Source of the DNA: Micromonospora sonchi
Lineage (GTDB): Bacteria; Actinomycetota; Actinomycetes; Mycobacteriales; Micromonosporaceae
DNA length: 64,000 nucleotides
Reading direction: 5' to 3'
Assembly (NCBI RefSeq): GCF_014646235.1
Contig: NZ_BMNB01000016.1
Span: forward strand, 1 to 64,000
Notes under the pieces: model-generated
The model's database searches: none
Told to the model about the DNA's origin: nothing
The model's input: the letters and a program-made list of their open reading frames with translations, nothing else
Shown here: piece after piece, positions 33,642-40,499 of the stretch
Layout of the letters: each line of letters starts with the position of its first letter
Position numbering within the stretch: position 1 is the stretch's first letter
Made by a program: the position numbers and the translations under genes

Positions 33642-34337
33642 TCACCGCACCAGCGAGGCGAAGACGATCACGTTGTCGAGGTAGTCGCCGGTCGCCTCGT
33701 CGAACTGGCCACCGCAGGTGATCACCCGCAACCCGGGCTGGTCGTTCGGGCCATACACCTGCTCGGTGGGGAAGGCATTCTTCGAGTGGGACGACACCGA
33801 GTCGACCCGAAAGTCGGCCGAGCGGCCGTCCAGCCGGCGGACCGTGATGATGTCGCCGGGTTGCAGGGCGCCAAGGGAGAAGAAAACCGCGGGACCGATC
33901 GCGGCCGAGTCGACGTGCCCGACGATGACCGCGTTGCCCACTTCGCCCGGACTCGGTCCTGGTTCGTACCAGCCAGCGAGCAGGGCCTGGTCCAGCGGGG
34001 GCACCTGAACGCTGCCGTCCGGGTTGGTGCCGAGCGCCATGATGTCCGCGTCGACGCCGATCCGGGGGATGCTGATCGTGGTGGGGGCGGAGCGGGGCAG
34101 GCCGGCCGGCTCCCGGTCGACGTCACCGGTTCCGACCTCCGCCGCCGGGGTCGCGGGCCCGGTTCCGGCCCGTGCCACGGGCTGAGGCGGGCGGACGGTG
34201 TCGCCGTTCAGCGAGGCGCCGATCAGCCCCGAGCCCACCATGGCGAGCAGGAGGACGACGGCGGCGCCGGCGGCGCGCCACGGTCCACCGTGGCGGCCGC
34301 CGGCCCCTCTCGCCGTCGGGTCAGGCCGCGAACTCAT
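33642..34337 (-). CDS. Class F-like sortase
   Basis: 231 residues from the ATG 34335-34337 (MSSRPDPTARG). An N-terminal transmembrane helix (about 22-42) precedes an Ala/Pro/Thr spacer and the sortase beta-barrel. The catalytic His is His141 in VIVGHVDS and the Cys is Cys208 in LRVITCGG. The expected Arg after the Cys is not obvious: residues 209-230 have none (YLDNVIVFA where many homologues have YRDN), and Arg231 is the last residue. Sortases cleave a C-terminal sorting motif and attach proteins to the cell envelope. Its start overlaps the upstream surface-protein gene by 17 bp, so that protein is the likely substrate. Confidence 0.85.
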   Translation of the reverse strand: MSSRPDPTARGAGGRHGGPWRAAGAAVVLLLAMVGSGLIGASLNGDTVRPPQPVARAGTGPATPAAEVGTGDVDREPAGLPRSAPTTISIPRIGVDADIMALGTNPDGSVQVPPLDQALLAGWYEPGPSPGEVGNAVIVGHVDSAAIGPAVFFSLGALQPGDIITVRRLDGRSADFRVDSVSSHSKNAFPTEQVYGPNDQPGLRVITCGGQFDEATGDYLDNVIVFASLVR

Positions 34338-35571
34338 CGGCCCGGCGCCGACGCAGCAGCACGAGGCCACCGAGAGCGGCCGCGCCGATCAGGCTCGCCC
34401 CGCCGGCAGCCATACCCCGGTCGGCTCCGGTGGCGGTGCCGCCGTCGCCAGCCTTCACGCCGCCGTGTGGCAGGACGACCAGCTCGCCCTCGCCGCAGGA
34501 GCCCTCCAGCTTGTACTTCCCGGGCTCGGCGTGCTTGTCGACCCAGGCTTCGCCGTAGTAGACGAAGTCCTTCTTGTGCTCCCAGCGGTCGGCCTCGCCG
34601 TGCTCGCCGTACTCGCCGTGCTCGCCGTGCTCGCCGCGCTTGCCGTGCTTGCCGTGCTCGCCGTGCTTGCCGTGCTTGCCGTGCTCGCCGTGCTTGCCGT
34701 GCTCGCCGTGCTTGCCGTGCTCGCCGTACTCGCCGTACTCGCCGTACTTGTTGTACTCGTCGTACTCGCGGTGCTCGCGGTACTCGCCGTGCTCGCCGTC
34801 CTTGTCGTGCTCGCGGTACTCGCCGTCCTTGTCGTGCTCGCGGTACTCGCCGTCCTTGTCGTGCTCGCGGTACTCGTCGCGCTTCTCGCGCTTGTCGTAC
34901 CCGTCGCGCTTCTCGCCTTCGTGCTCGGTCCGCTCGCGGCCCTCCGCATCCTGGCCGTGCTCCTCGCCCTTCCAGCCGCGGTCGTCGGCGGCACCGCCAC
35001 CAGCGCCACCCTCCGCGTCTGGCTTGTGCCCTTCTTCGCCGCCCTTGCCTTCTTCGTGGCCCTTGTCTCCTTCGTGGCCCTTGTCTTCCTCGTGGCCCTT
35101 GTCTTCCTCGCGGCCCTTGCCTTCTTCGTGGCCCTTGTCCTCCTCGCGGCCCTCGCCGGACTTCCACTCCCCGTGCTCCTCGCCGCCCTTCCAGTCCTTG
35201 TCGTCCTTCCTGTCCTCGTCGCCCTTCCAGTCCTTGTCGTGTTCCCGGCCTGAGTCGTCCCGCCACTGGTCGCGGTGCTCGCCGCGCTCGGAGTAGTCGT
35301 CCTCGCCCCGCTCGTGGCCCTCGCGGGCCGGCTCGAGCTTGACCTTGCCGGTCACCTTGGACCAGACGAAGGCGTGCTCCTGCGGCTTCTTGCAGATTTC
35401 GACCAGCTTGACCTTTTCGCCGGGCTTGACGGCGTGCGGCTTGGCGTGGACCTTGCCCTCGTCCTCATGATGCTGGCCGTCGGCGAACGCGACCCCGGGC
35501 GCGAACACCAGCAGGGAGGCACCGCCGAGGGCCGCCCCCGCCACCATTTTTCCAAGCACCTTCTTAGCCAT
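34321..35571 (-). CDS. Repeat-bearing sortase substrate / surface protein
   Basis: 416 residues from the ATG 35569-35571. A signal peptide (1-30, ending AFA) is followed by a short domain with VKPGEKVKLVEICKKP (Cys60). An insert of about 250 residues (83-335) of charged repeats comes next: EEDKGH, REHDKDGEY and EHGKHG/EYGEYG units. Then come WVDKHAEPGKYKLEGSCGEG (Cys359), an LPHGGVKAGDGG sorting-like motif (368-379), a transmembrane helix (GGASLIGAAALGGLVLL) and RRRR. The flanking segments look like two halves of one Ig-like fold split by the insert, with Cys60 and Cys359 as a potential disulfide. The repeats are His- and Glu-rich and could bind metal or form a wall-spanning stalk; this is inference. 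Confidence 0.82.
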   Translation of the reverse strand: MAKKVLGKMVAGAALGGASLLVFAPGVAFADGQHHEDEGKVHAKPHAVKPGEKVKLVEICKKPQEHAFVWSKVTGKVKLEPAREGHERGEDDYSERGEHRDQWRDDSGREHDKDWKGDEDRKDDKDWKGGEEHGEWKSGEGREEDKGHEEGKGREEDKGHEEDKGHEGDKGHEEGKGGEEGHKPDAEGGAGGGAADDRGWKGEEHGQDAEGRERTEHEGEKRDGYDKREKRDEYREHDKDGEYREHDKDGEYREHDKDGEHGEYREHREYDEYNKYGEYGEYGEHGKHGEHGKHGEHGKHGKHGEHGKHGKRGEHGEHGEYGEHGEADRWEHKKDFVYYGEAWVDKHAEPGKYKLEGSCGEGELVVLPHGGVKAGDGGTATGADRGMAAGGASLIGAAALGGLVLLRRRRADEFAA

Positions 35572-36178
35572 GACCTGCGTCACTCCCATCCCTGGTTGTC
35601 CTGCGGCCGGCAACAACCGAGCCAGAACCGACGTTAGACCGTTTCACGACTTATGAGGGCTAAGACTCGCGTTTTGGCGCTAGATCGCTTCTGTAGGTAG
35701 AAGACCTCTTGGTCAGCACCTGGCAGTTTCGGTCCGGGATGAGCAATGATGCGGCGTATGGCCTTGCCGGAGGCGCTGCCCGGCGTCGGCGATCCGGTTC
35801 GCCTGCGGGCTGGGCGTTCGACCCGTCGACCCGCTGGCCGGGGTGGAAGGCCGCGAGGGGGCGAGTTGCGGTATTTTGCCCCGGTACGGTTTCGAAAATA
35901 TCGAACCATTGCCATGGAAGCGCTCCCATGCAAGAATCGCTGCACGCGGTTAGGGGAGCCCACACCGCGTAGGCAGGGTGTCGAGGGCAACCGGGGCTGA
36001 ACCGGACGATCACCCGCCGCCCGACCGGTGACGCACCGGTCGTCGCACCACCACCAACGCCCGTCCGGGTCGGGCACCCCGAAATTCCCGTTGGTGCCGG
36101 AGGCGGTCCTCCCAGGACGCCTTGGCGCCACGTGCCGGGCCGTACGCGGATCCGGTCTCGCCCAAGGAGATCAGTGGC
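35572..36178. other. 607-bp divergent intergenic region
   Basis: Between the sortase-substrate gene and the cellulase gene. Its left part (35640-35700) is less GC-rich and presumably holds the surface-protein promoter. Its right part contains a TTTCGAAAATATCGAA AT-rich inverted motif (about 35890-35905) and the CebR-like box at 35915-35928. No convincing gene is seen. Confidence 0.6.
35915..35928. promoter_or_regulatory. CebR-like operator upstream of the cellulase gene
   Basis: TGGAAGCGCTCCCA differs at one position from TGGGAGCGCTCCCA, the palindrome bound by the LacI-family cellobiose repressor CebR in Streptomyces. It is 250 bp upstream of the GH6 start, so a long leader or a promoter near 35900-35950 is implied. 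No cebR gene is in the window. Confidence 0.75.
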
Positions 36179-37981
36179 ATGAATGTGTGGAGAAAACTGT
36201 CCGGCCCTCGCCGGGCCGTCGCGCTGGCCGGCGCGAGCGCGCTGGTCGCGGGCGGTCTGGTGACGATTCCGGTCACCGCGGCGCACGCGGCTACGCAGTG
36301 CGACGTGTCCTACACGACCAACGACTGGCAGGGTGGCTTCACCGCCAACATCACCATCAGGAACATCGGCGACCCGCTGACCAGCTGGAGCCTCGGCTTC
36401 ACGTTCCCCGACGCCAACCAGCGCGTCACCCAGGGCTGGTCGGCCCGGTGGAGCCAGTCGGGCCGTAACGTCACCGCGCAGAACGAGTCCTACAACGGCT
36501 CGCTCGCCCGGGGCGCGAGCACGACCATCGGGTTCAACGGCAGCTGGAGCGGCAGCAACCCGCGGCCCACCTCCTTCACGATCAACGGGGTCACCTGCAA
36601 TGGCGGCACCCCGCCGACCACGGCCCCGCCGACGACCTCCCCGCCGACCTCGACTCCGCCCACCACGGCTCCGCCGCCCACCACGGCTCCGCCGCCGACC
36701 ACCACGCCGCCGCCCGCCGGTGCGAAGGTGGACAACCCCTACCTGAACGCCCGGGGCTACGTGAACCCGGAGTGGAAGGTCAAGGCCGAGTCGGTCAGCG
36801 GCGGCAACCGGGTGTCGAACACCCCGACCGGCGTGTGGCTGGACCGGATCGCGGCGATCAACGGAACCGCGGACAGCCAGTCCAACGGCCCGATGGGCCT
36901 GCGTGACCACCTGGACGAGGCGCTGCGGCAGAACGCGCAGTACATCCAGGTCGTCATCTACAACCTGCCCGGCCGCGACTGCTCGGCGCTCGCCTCGAAC
37001 GGTGAGCTGAAGGCGGACGAGCTGCCGAGGTACAAGGCGGAGTACATCGACCCGATCGCGGCTATCCAGGCTGACGCGAAGTACCGCAACCTCCGGATCA
37101 TCAACATCATCGAGATCGACTCGCTGCCCAACCTGGTGACCAACACCACGGGCAACGCGGGCGGCACCGTGATGTGCGACACGGTCAAGGCCAACGGTGC
37201 GTACGTCCAGGGTGTCGGCTACGCCCTGGCCAAGCTGGGCGCGATCTCGAACGTCTACAACTACATCGACGCCGGCCACCACGGCTGGCTCGGCTGGGAC
37301 ACCAACTTCGGCCCGTCGGCCGGCGTTCTGCGCGAGGCCGCGGGTGCCTCCGGCTCCACGGTCGCCAACGTGCACGGCTTCATCGTGAACACCGCCAACT
37401 ACTCGGCGCTGCGTGAGCCGTACGCGAAGGTCACCGACTCGGTCAACGGGCAGACGGTGCGGCAGTCCAAGTGGATCGACTGGAACTACTACAACGACGA
37501 GCTGTCCTTCGCCCAGGCGTTCCGCCAGGAGCTGATCAACAGGGGCTTCGACCGCAACATCGGCATGCTGATCGACACCTCCCGCAACGGTTGGGGCGGT
37601 AGCGCCCGGCCCACCGCAGCCGGTCCGACGACCAGCGTGGACGCCTACATCGACGGTGGCCGGGTCGACCGCCGCATCCACAAGGGCAACTGGTGCAACC
37701 AGGCCGGTGCCGGTCTGGGCGAGCGGCCGAAGGCCGCGCCGGAGGCGGGCATCGACGCGTACGTCTGGATCAAGCCCCCGGGTGAGTCGGACGGCTCCAG
37801 CCGGGAGATCCCCAACAACGACGGCAAGGGCTTCGACCGGATGTGCGACCCGACCTACACCGGCAACGCCCGCAACGGCAACAACCGCAGCGGCGCCCTG
37901 GCCGACGCCCCGATCTCGGGCGCCTGGTTCCCGGCGCAGTTCGCCGAGCTGATGCGCAACGCCTACCCGCCGCTCTCCTGA
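36179..37981 (+). CDS. Secreted GH6 cellulase (cellobiohydrolase-like) with N-terminal CBM2
   Basis: 600 residues with AAGGAGA before the ATG. A signal peptide ends AHA-A at about residue 37. A CBM2 cellulose-binding module (38-139) shows NDWQGGFTANITIRNIG, GWSARWSQSG and the two end Cys residues. A Pro/Thr linker (about 143-180) is followed by the GH6 domain (182-600) with VVIYNLPGRDC, IIEIDSLPNL and YIDAGHHGWLGW, which hold the catalytic Asp region. GH6 enzymes invert beta-1,4-glucosidic bonds; the length and loop content favour an exo-acting cellobiohydrolase over an endoglucanase. Regulation by cellobiose is suggested by the CebR-like operator. It is monocistronic and ends at a long hairpin. 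Confidence 0.94.
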   Translation: MNVWRKLSGPRRAVALAGASALVAGGLVTIPVTAAHAATQCDVSYTTNDWQGGFTANITIRNIGDPLTSWSLGFTFPDANQRVTQGWSARWSQSGRNVTAQNESYNGSLARGASTTIGFNGSWSGSNPRPTSFTINGVTCNGGTPPTTAPPTTSPPTSTPPTTAPPPTTAPPPTTTPPPAGAKVDNPYLNARGYVNPEWKVKAESVSGGNRVSNTPTGVWLDRIAAINGTADSQSNGPMGLRDHLDEALRQNAQYIQVVIYNLPGRDCSALASNGELKADELPRYKAEYIDPIAAIQADAKYRNLRIINIIEIDSLPNLVTNTTGNAGGTVMCDTVKANGAYVQGVGYALAKLGAISNVYNYIDAGHHGWLGWDTNFGPSAGVLREAAGASGSTVANVHGFIVNTANYSALREPYAKVTDSVNGQTVRQSKWIDWNYYNDELSFAQAFRQELINRGFDRNIGMLIDTSRNGWGGSARPTAAGPTTSVDAYIDGGRVDRRIHKGNWCNQAGAGLGERPKAAPEAGIDAYVWIKPPGESDGSSREIPNNDGKGFDRMCDPTYTGNARNGNNRSGALADAPISGAWFPAQFAELMRNAYPPLS

Positions 37982-38037
37982 CGGCCAGGCACACCCGCCG
38001 CCAGCAGTAGGTGAGGCACTGCGGCGGCAGGTTCCCC

Positions 38038-38076
38038 GGGCCCCTGGTCCGACCGCACCGGTCGGGCCAGGGGCCC
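38038..38076 (+). terminator. Hairpin terminator after the cellulase gene
   Basis: Outer arms GGGCCCCTGG (38038-38047) and CCAGGGGCCC (38067-38076), with an inner CCGACC/GGTCGG stem, form an almost continuous 16-bp stem. Confidence 0.8.
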
Positions 38077-38120
38077 CTCACCGCGCGGCCCGTCGGATGG
38101 CGGGCGCGCGGCCCGGCGGA

Positions 38121-38175
38121 TGTTAGGAGGGGACCCTTCCTATACACCAGGCGTTAAGAAGGGGCCCTTCCTTAC
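38121..38175 (-). repeat. 56-bp intergenic repeat, copy E (reverse orientation)
   Basis: Read on the minus strand it begins TAAGGAAGGGGCCC directly after the small gene at 38180. That gene's TAA stop is part of a preceding TAAGGAGG that repeats the element's start. It lies between convergent genes. Confidence 0.85.
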
Positions 38176-38179
38176 CTCC

Positions 38180-38557
38180 TTACGGGACGGTTTTCTCGAT
38201 GGCGGCCTGGCCGATCTCGGTCAGGTCCCGTCGGGCGCGGTCGATGTTCTCCGGGGTCGGGTCCTGGCCCCGGGCCATCACCAGGTCCTCCGGGTCCCAG
38301 GGCTGCTCCGCGCCGGTACGGATGGTGCTGGCGCCGGTGCCGGTCCCCGTCGCCCCGGTACCCGCGGCGTAGGGGTCGGCGATGATGTCCTCGGTCGGCC
38401 CGCCCCGATCGGATTGTTCGCCGGGCTCGGCGAAGGCCGGGTTGTCCCGGCCGGGCCCGCCCTGGGTCATCAGCTCAGGAACACCGGTGTCGTCGTCCAC
38501 CGCCGCGGCCACCTCGGGGCGCTCCTCCAGTGGCCGTCGCGGGTCGCGATCTGTCAT
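38180..38557 (-). CDS. Small acidic hypothetical protein
   Basis: 125 residues from the ATG 38555-38557 (MTDRDPRRPLEERPEVAAAV). It is acidic and low complexity, with a GTGATGTGTGAS run and a conserved-looking C-terminus WDPEDLVMARGQDPTPENIDRARRDLTEIGQAAIEKTV. I do not recognise a family. It follows the two proteins encoded at 38688-40113 in the same orientation with a 130-bp gap, so it may belong to their transcript. Its stop codon abuts repeat copy E. Confidence 0.6.
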   Translation of the reverse strand: MTDRDPRRPLEERPEVAAAVDDDTGVPELMTQGGPGRDNPAFAEPGEQSDRGGPTEDIIADPYAAGTGATGTGTGASTIRTGAEQPWDPEDLVMARGQDPTPENIDRARRDLTEIGQAAIEKTVP

Positions 38558-38687
38558 CGTTGCTGCCCTCCTGTCCGCGGCCGGTCCTCCACGGCTGCTT
38601 CCGCGTACCCAGCTGACCGGTGGCCATGCCTGCCGCCGGCACGCCGAGGGCGGGCGTCCGCTCGGAACGCCCGCCCGATGTCCGCGA

Positions 38688-39482
38688 TCAGCGCCCGAGC
38701 ACCCGGTCGAGGAAGTCGCGGTACTCGCGTACGGCCACGCGCAGCTGCTCGGTGTCGGTCGAGCCCGCCTCCTGCCAGCCACCGAGCTTGTTCTTGTGCT
38801 CCGCCAGCGCGGCGGACAGGGCCTGCATGGCCTCGTCGACCAGCGACTGCGCCTCGCCGGCCGCGGCCTGCGGGTCGTCCACGAAACGCAGCTGGACGTC
38901 GCGCCAGCGGTTCCGGAAGCCCTGCGCGGTCGACTCGTCGAACAGGCTCGCCGCACCCGCCGGCAGGGTCGCCGCTTCCGTGCCCGGCCCACTGTCGTTC
39001 GGGGACCGGGTGTCCGGATCCACCATCGTCGGGGCGGCGCTGCCGTAGCCGGCGCCGCCGGCCGCCGCCGCCTCGACGTCGTGGTCGTGCGTCCGATCGA
39101 ACTCGGCCTCGGGGTCGGCTCGCCATCCCTCGCGTTCGCCGTCGATCGCGCCGTCGCCGGGCCGGGCGGTGCCCTCCTCGCGGGGGTCCCGCTCGTCCTC
39201 GGGACGCGGGCTGGCCAGCGCCGACGCGGCTACCGCGCCGCCGACGGTGGTCGCGCCGAAGGCGGTGGGCACGGGGGCGGGCTGGTGGAATTCGACGCGC
39301 TCGCCGTCGGCGTCGGAACGGCCATCTGAGGGACGGGCACGGTCGGCGTCGGGCCGGTCGCGGTCCGCCGGCTCGTAGACGTCGTCGGCCACGTCGTGGT
39401 CGTCGACCGGTGGCACCGCCACGGGGGCGGACCGGACGGCCTCGGGGTGATCGTTGTTGAGCTGTTGCTCTTCCTGCCGCAT
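38688..39482 (-). CDS. Hypothetical protein with C-terminal helical domain shared with its neighbour
   Basis: 264 residues; ATG preceded by AGGAGACCACC. Residues 1-165 are acidic and disordered. The C-terminal 100 residues, starting FRNRWRDVQLRFVDDPQAAAGEAQSLVDEAMQAL, form an alpha-helical domain that also occurs in the protein encoded just upstream (WEELQVRFVDSPAETVGQADELVTRLI). The shared pattern is W-x2-hQhRFVD-x-P-x3-h-x2-A-x2-LV. I have no function for it. The two genes are 10 bp apart and cotranscribed. Confidence 0.7.
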   Translation of the reverse strand: MRQEEQQLNNDHPEAVRSAPVAVPPVDDHDVADDVYEPADRDRPDADRARPSDGRSDADGERVEFHQPAPVPTAFGATTVGGAVAASALASPRPEDERDPREEGTARPGDGAIDGEREGWRADPEAEFDRTHDHDVEAAAAGGAGYGSAAPTMVDPDTRSPNDSGPGTEAATLPAGAASLFDESTAQGFRNRWRDVQLRFVDDPQAAAGEAQSLVDEAMQALSAALAEHKNKLGGWQEAGSTDTEQLRVAVREYRDFLDRVLGR

Positions 39483-39492
39483 GGTGGTCTCC

Positions 39493-40113
39493 TCAGCGGT
39501 TGGTGGCGTCCTGGGTGGCGTCGGCACGGCGCTGCTCCGGCGTCCGGGGCGCGACCGGCTCGTCGGGCGTCCGGGTCGCGGTCGGCTCGTCACCCAGCAG
39601 GTCGGCGAAGAGGGCGCGGTAGTGGACGATGGCTTGGCGAAGGTCCTCGGTGCTGGCCTCTCCCTGGGAGTTGCGCAGGTGGATCTCGTGGGCGTCCCGG
39701 TAGTGGCTGAGCGTGCGGGCGTGTTCGACGGACAGATGGGCGATCTGGTCGGAGAAGTCACCAGTGGGGTATCCCCGGTCGGCGATGAGTCGGGTGACCA
39801 GTTCGTCGGCCTGGCCGACGGTCTCGGCGGGGGAGTCGACGAACCGGACCTGGAGTTCCTCCCAGGCCTCGGCGTACCGGGCGCGCACGTCCGGGGTGAG
39901 TGGGACCAGTTGGAGTTCGGCGTGCCGGCGTTCCCGGTCACGCAGTTCCCGCTCGGCCTCGCTGCGGCTGTCCCGCTCGGCCACGACGTGGTCGTACTCG
40001 GGGCCGAAGCGCTGCCTCAGCGCCCGGCGGCGGCCCGCGACGACGGCGGCCGTGACGACGACGGCGACGAGCAGGATGACGAGGACGGTGACGACTATCT
40101 GCGTGGGCGACAT
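39493..40113 (-). CDS. Membrane-anchored hypothetical protein, paralogous domain to its neighbour
   Basis: 206 residues; ATG preceded by AAGGAGGAACC. One N-terminal transmembrane helix (QIVVTVLVILLVAVVVTAAVVAG, residues 5-27) is followed by a basic stretch and RQRFGPEYDHVVAERDSRSEAERELRDRERRHAEL. The same WEELQVRFVD helical domain as the next gene follows. This 'RFGPEYDRVV...R' pattern is common in actinobacterial one-TM proteins of unknown function. It begins a two- or three-gene transcript on the minus strand, divergent from the conservon. Confidence 0.75.
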   Translation of the reverse strand: MSPTQIVVTVLVILLVAVVVTAAVVAGRRRALRQRFGPEYDHVVAERDSRSEAERELRDRERRHAELQLVPLTPDVRARYAEAWEELQVRFVDSPAETVGQADELVTRLIADRGYPTGDFSDQIAHLSVEHARTLSHYRDAHEIHLRNSQGEASTEDLRQAIVHYRALFADLLGDEPTATRTPDEPVAPRTPEQRRADATQDATNR

Positions 40114-40499
40114 GGTTCCTCCTTCGCCTGCAGGTATTCCCTCCGTCCACTGATCGCCAATCCCGTTCCGGAGCACTTTCCTCGCCCGGCTTGGGCGGCG
40201 GCGGGCGGATGCCGGACAACGGGGCACCCGCTTTACCACGTGAATCGGGCCGAAAGGCGTGACGCGTCGGCCGCACGGACGAAGATCGTGGCGGCGACAA
40301 CCGGAATGAAGGGCGGCCGGATCGGCGTGTCGCGTGGCGGAATCCGGCCGGGCGGCGGCACTCCGGAGGCCGTCACCGTACCGGTAGTCTCGACGGACGG
40401 TAGTGCGCCCGGCGCGGATTACGTATCCTGCCCAAGGCGCCCGAGCCGGCGTCCCGGTGGGGCAACCGGGGCGCGTACCGGCGACGGCGCTGCCCGGCC
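40114..40499. other. 386-bp divergent intergenic region without a gene
   Basis: Between the one-TM protein gene and the conservon. I see no repeat, hairpin or convincing coding frame. It must contain the promoters of both operons. Confidence 0.5.

Noticed and set aside
34198..35253. Plus-strand open frame encoding long LAVLAVLAVL runs
   Set aside because: It is the antisense translation of the EHGKHG-type repeat DNA of the surface protein. The minus strand has signal peptide, sorting signal and overlap with the sortase.
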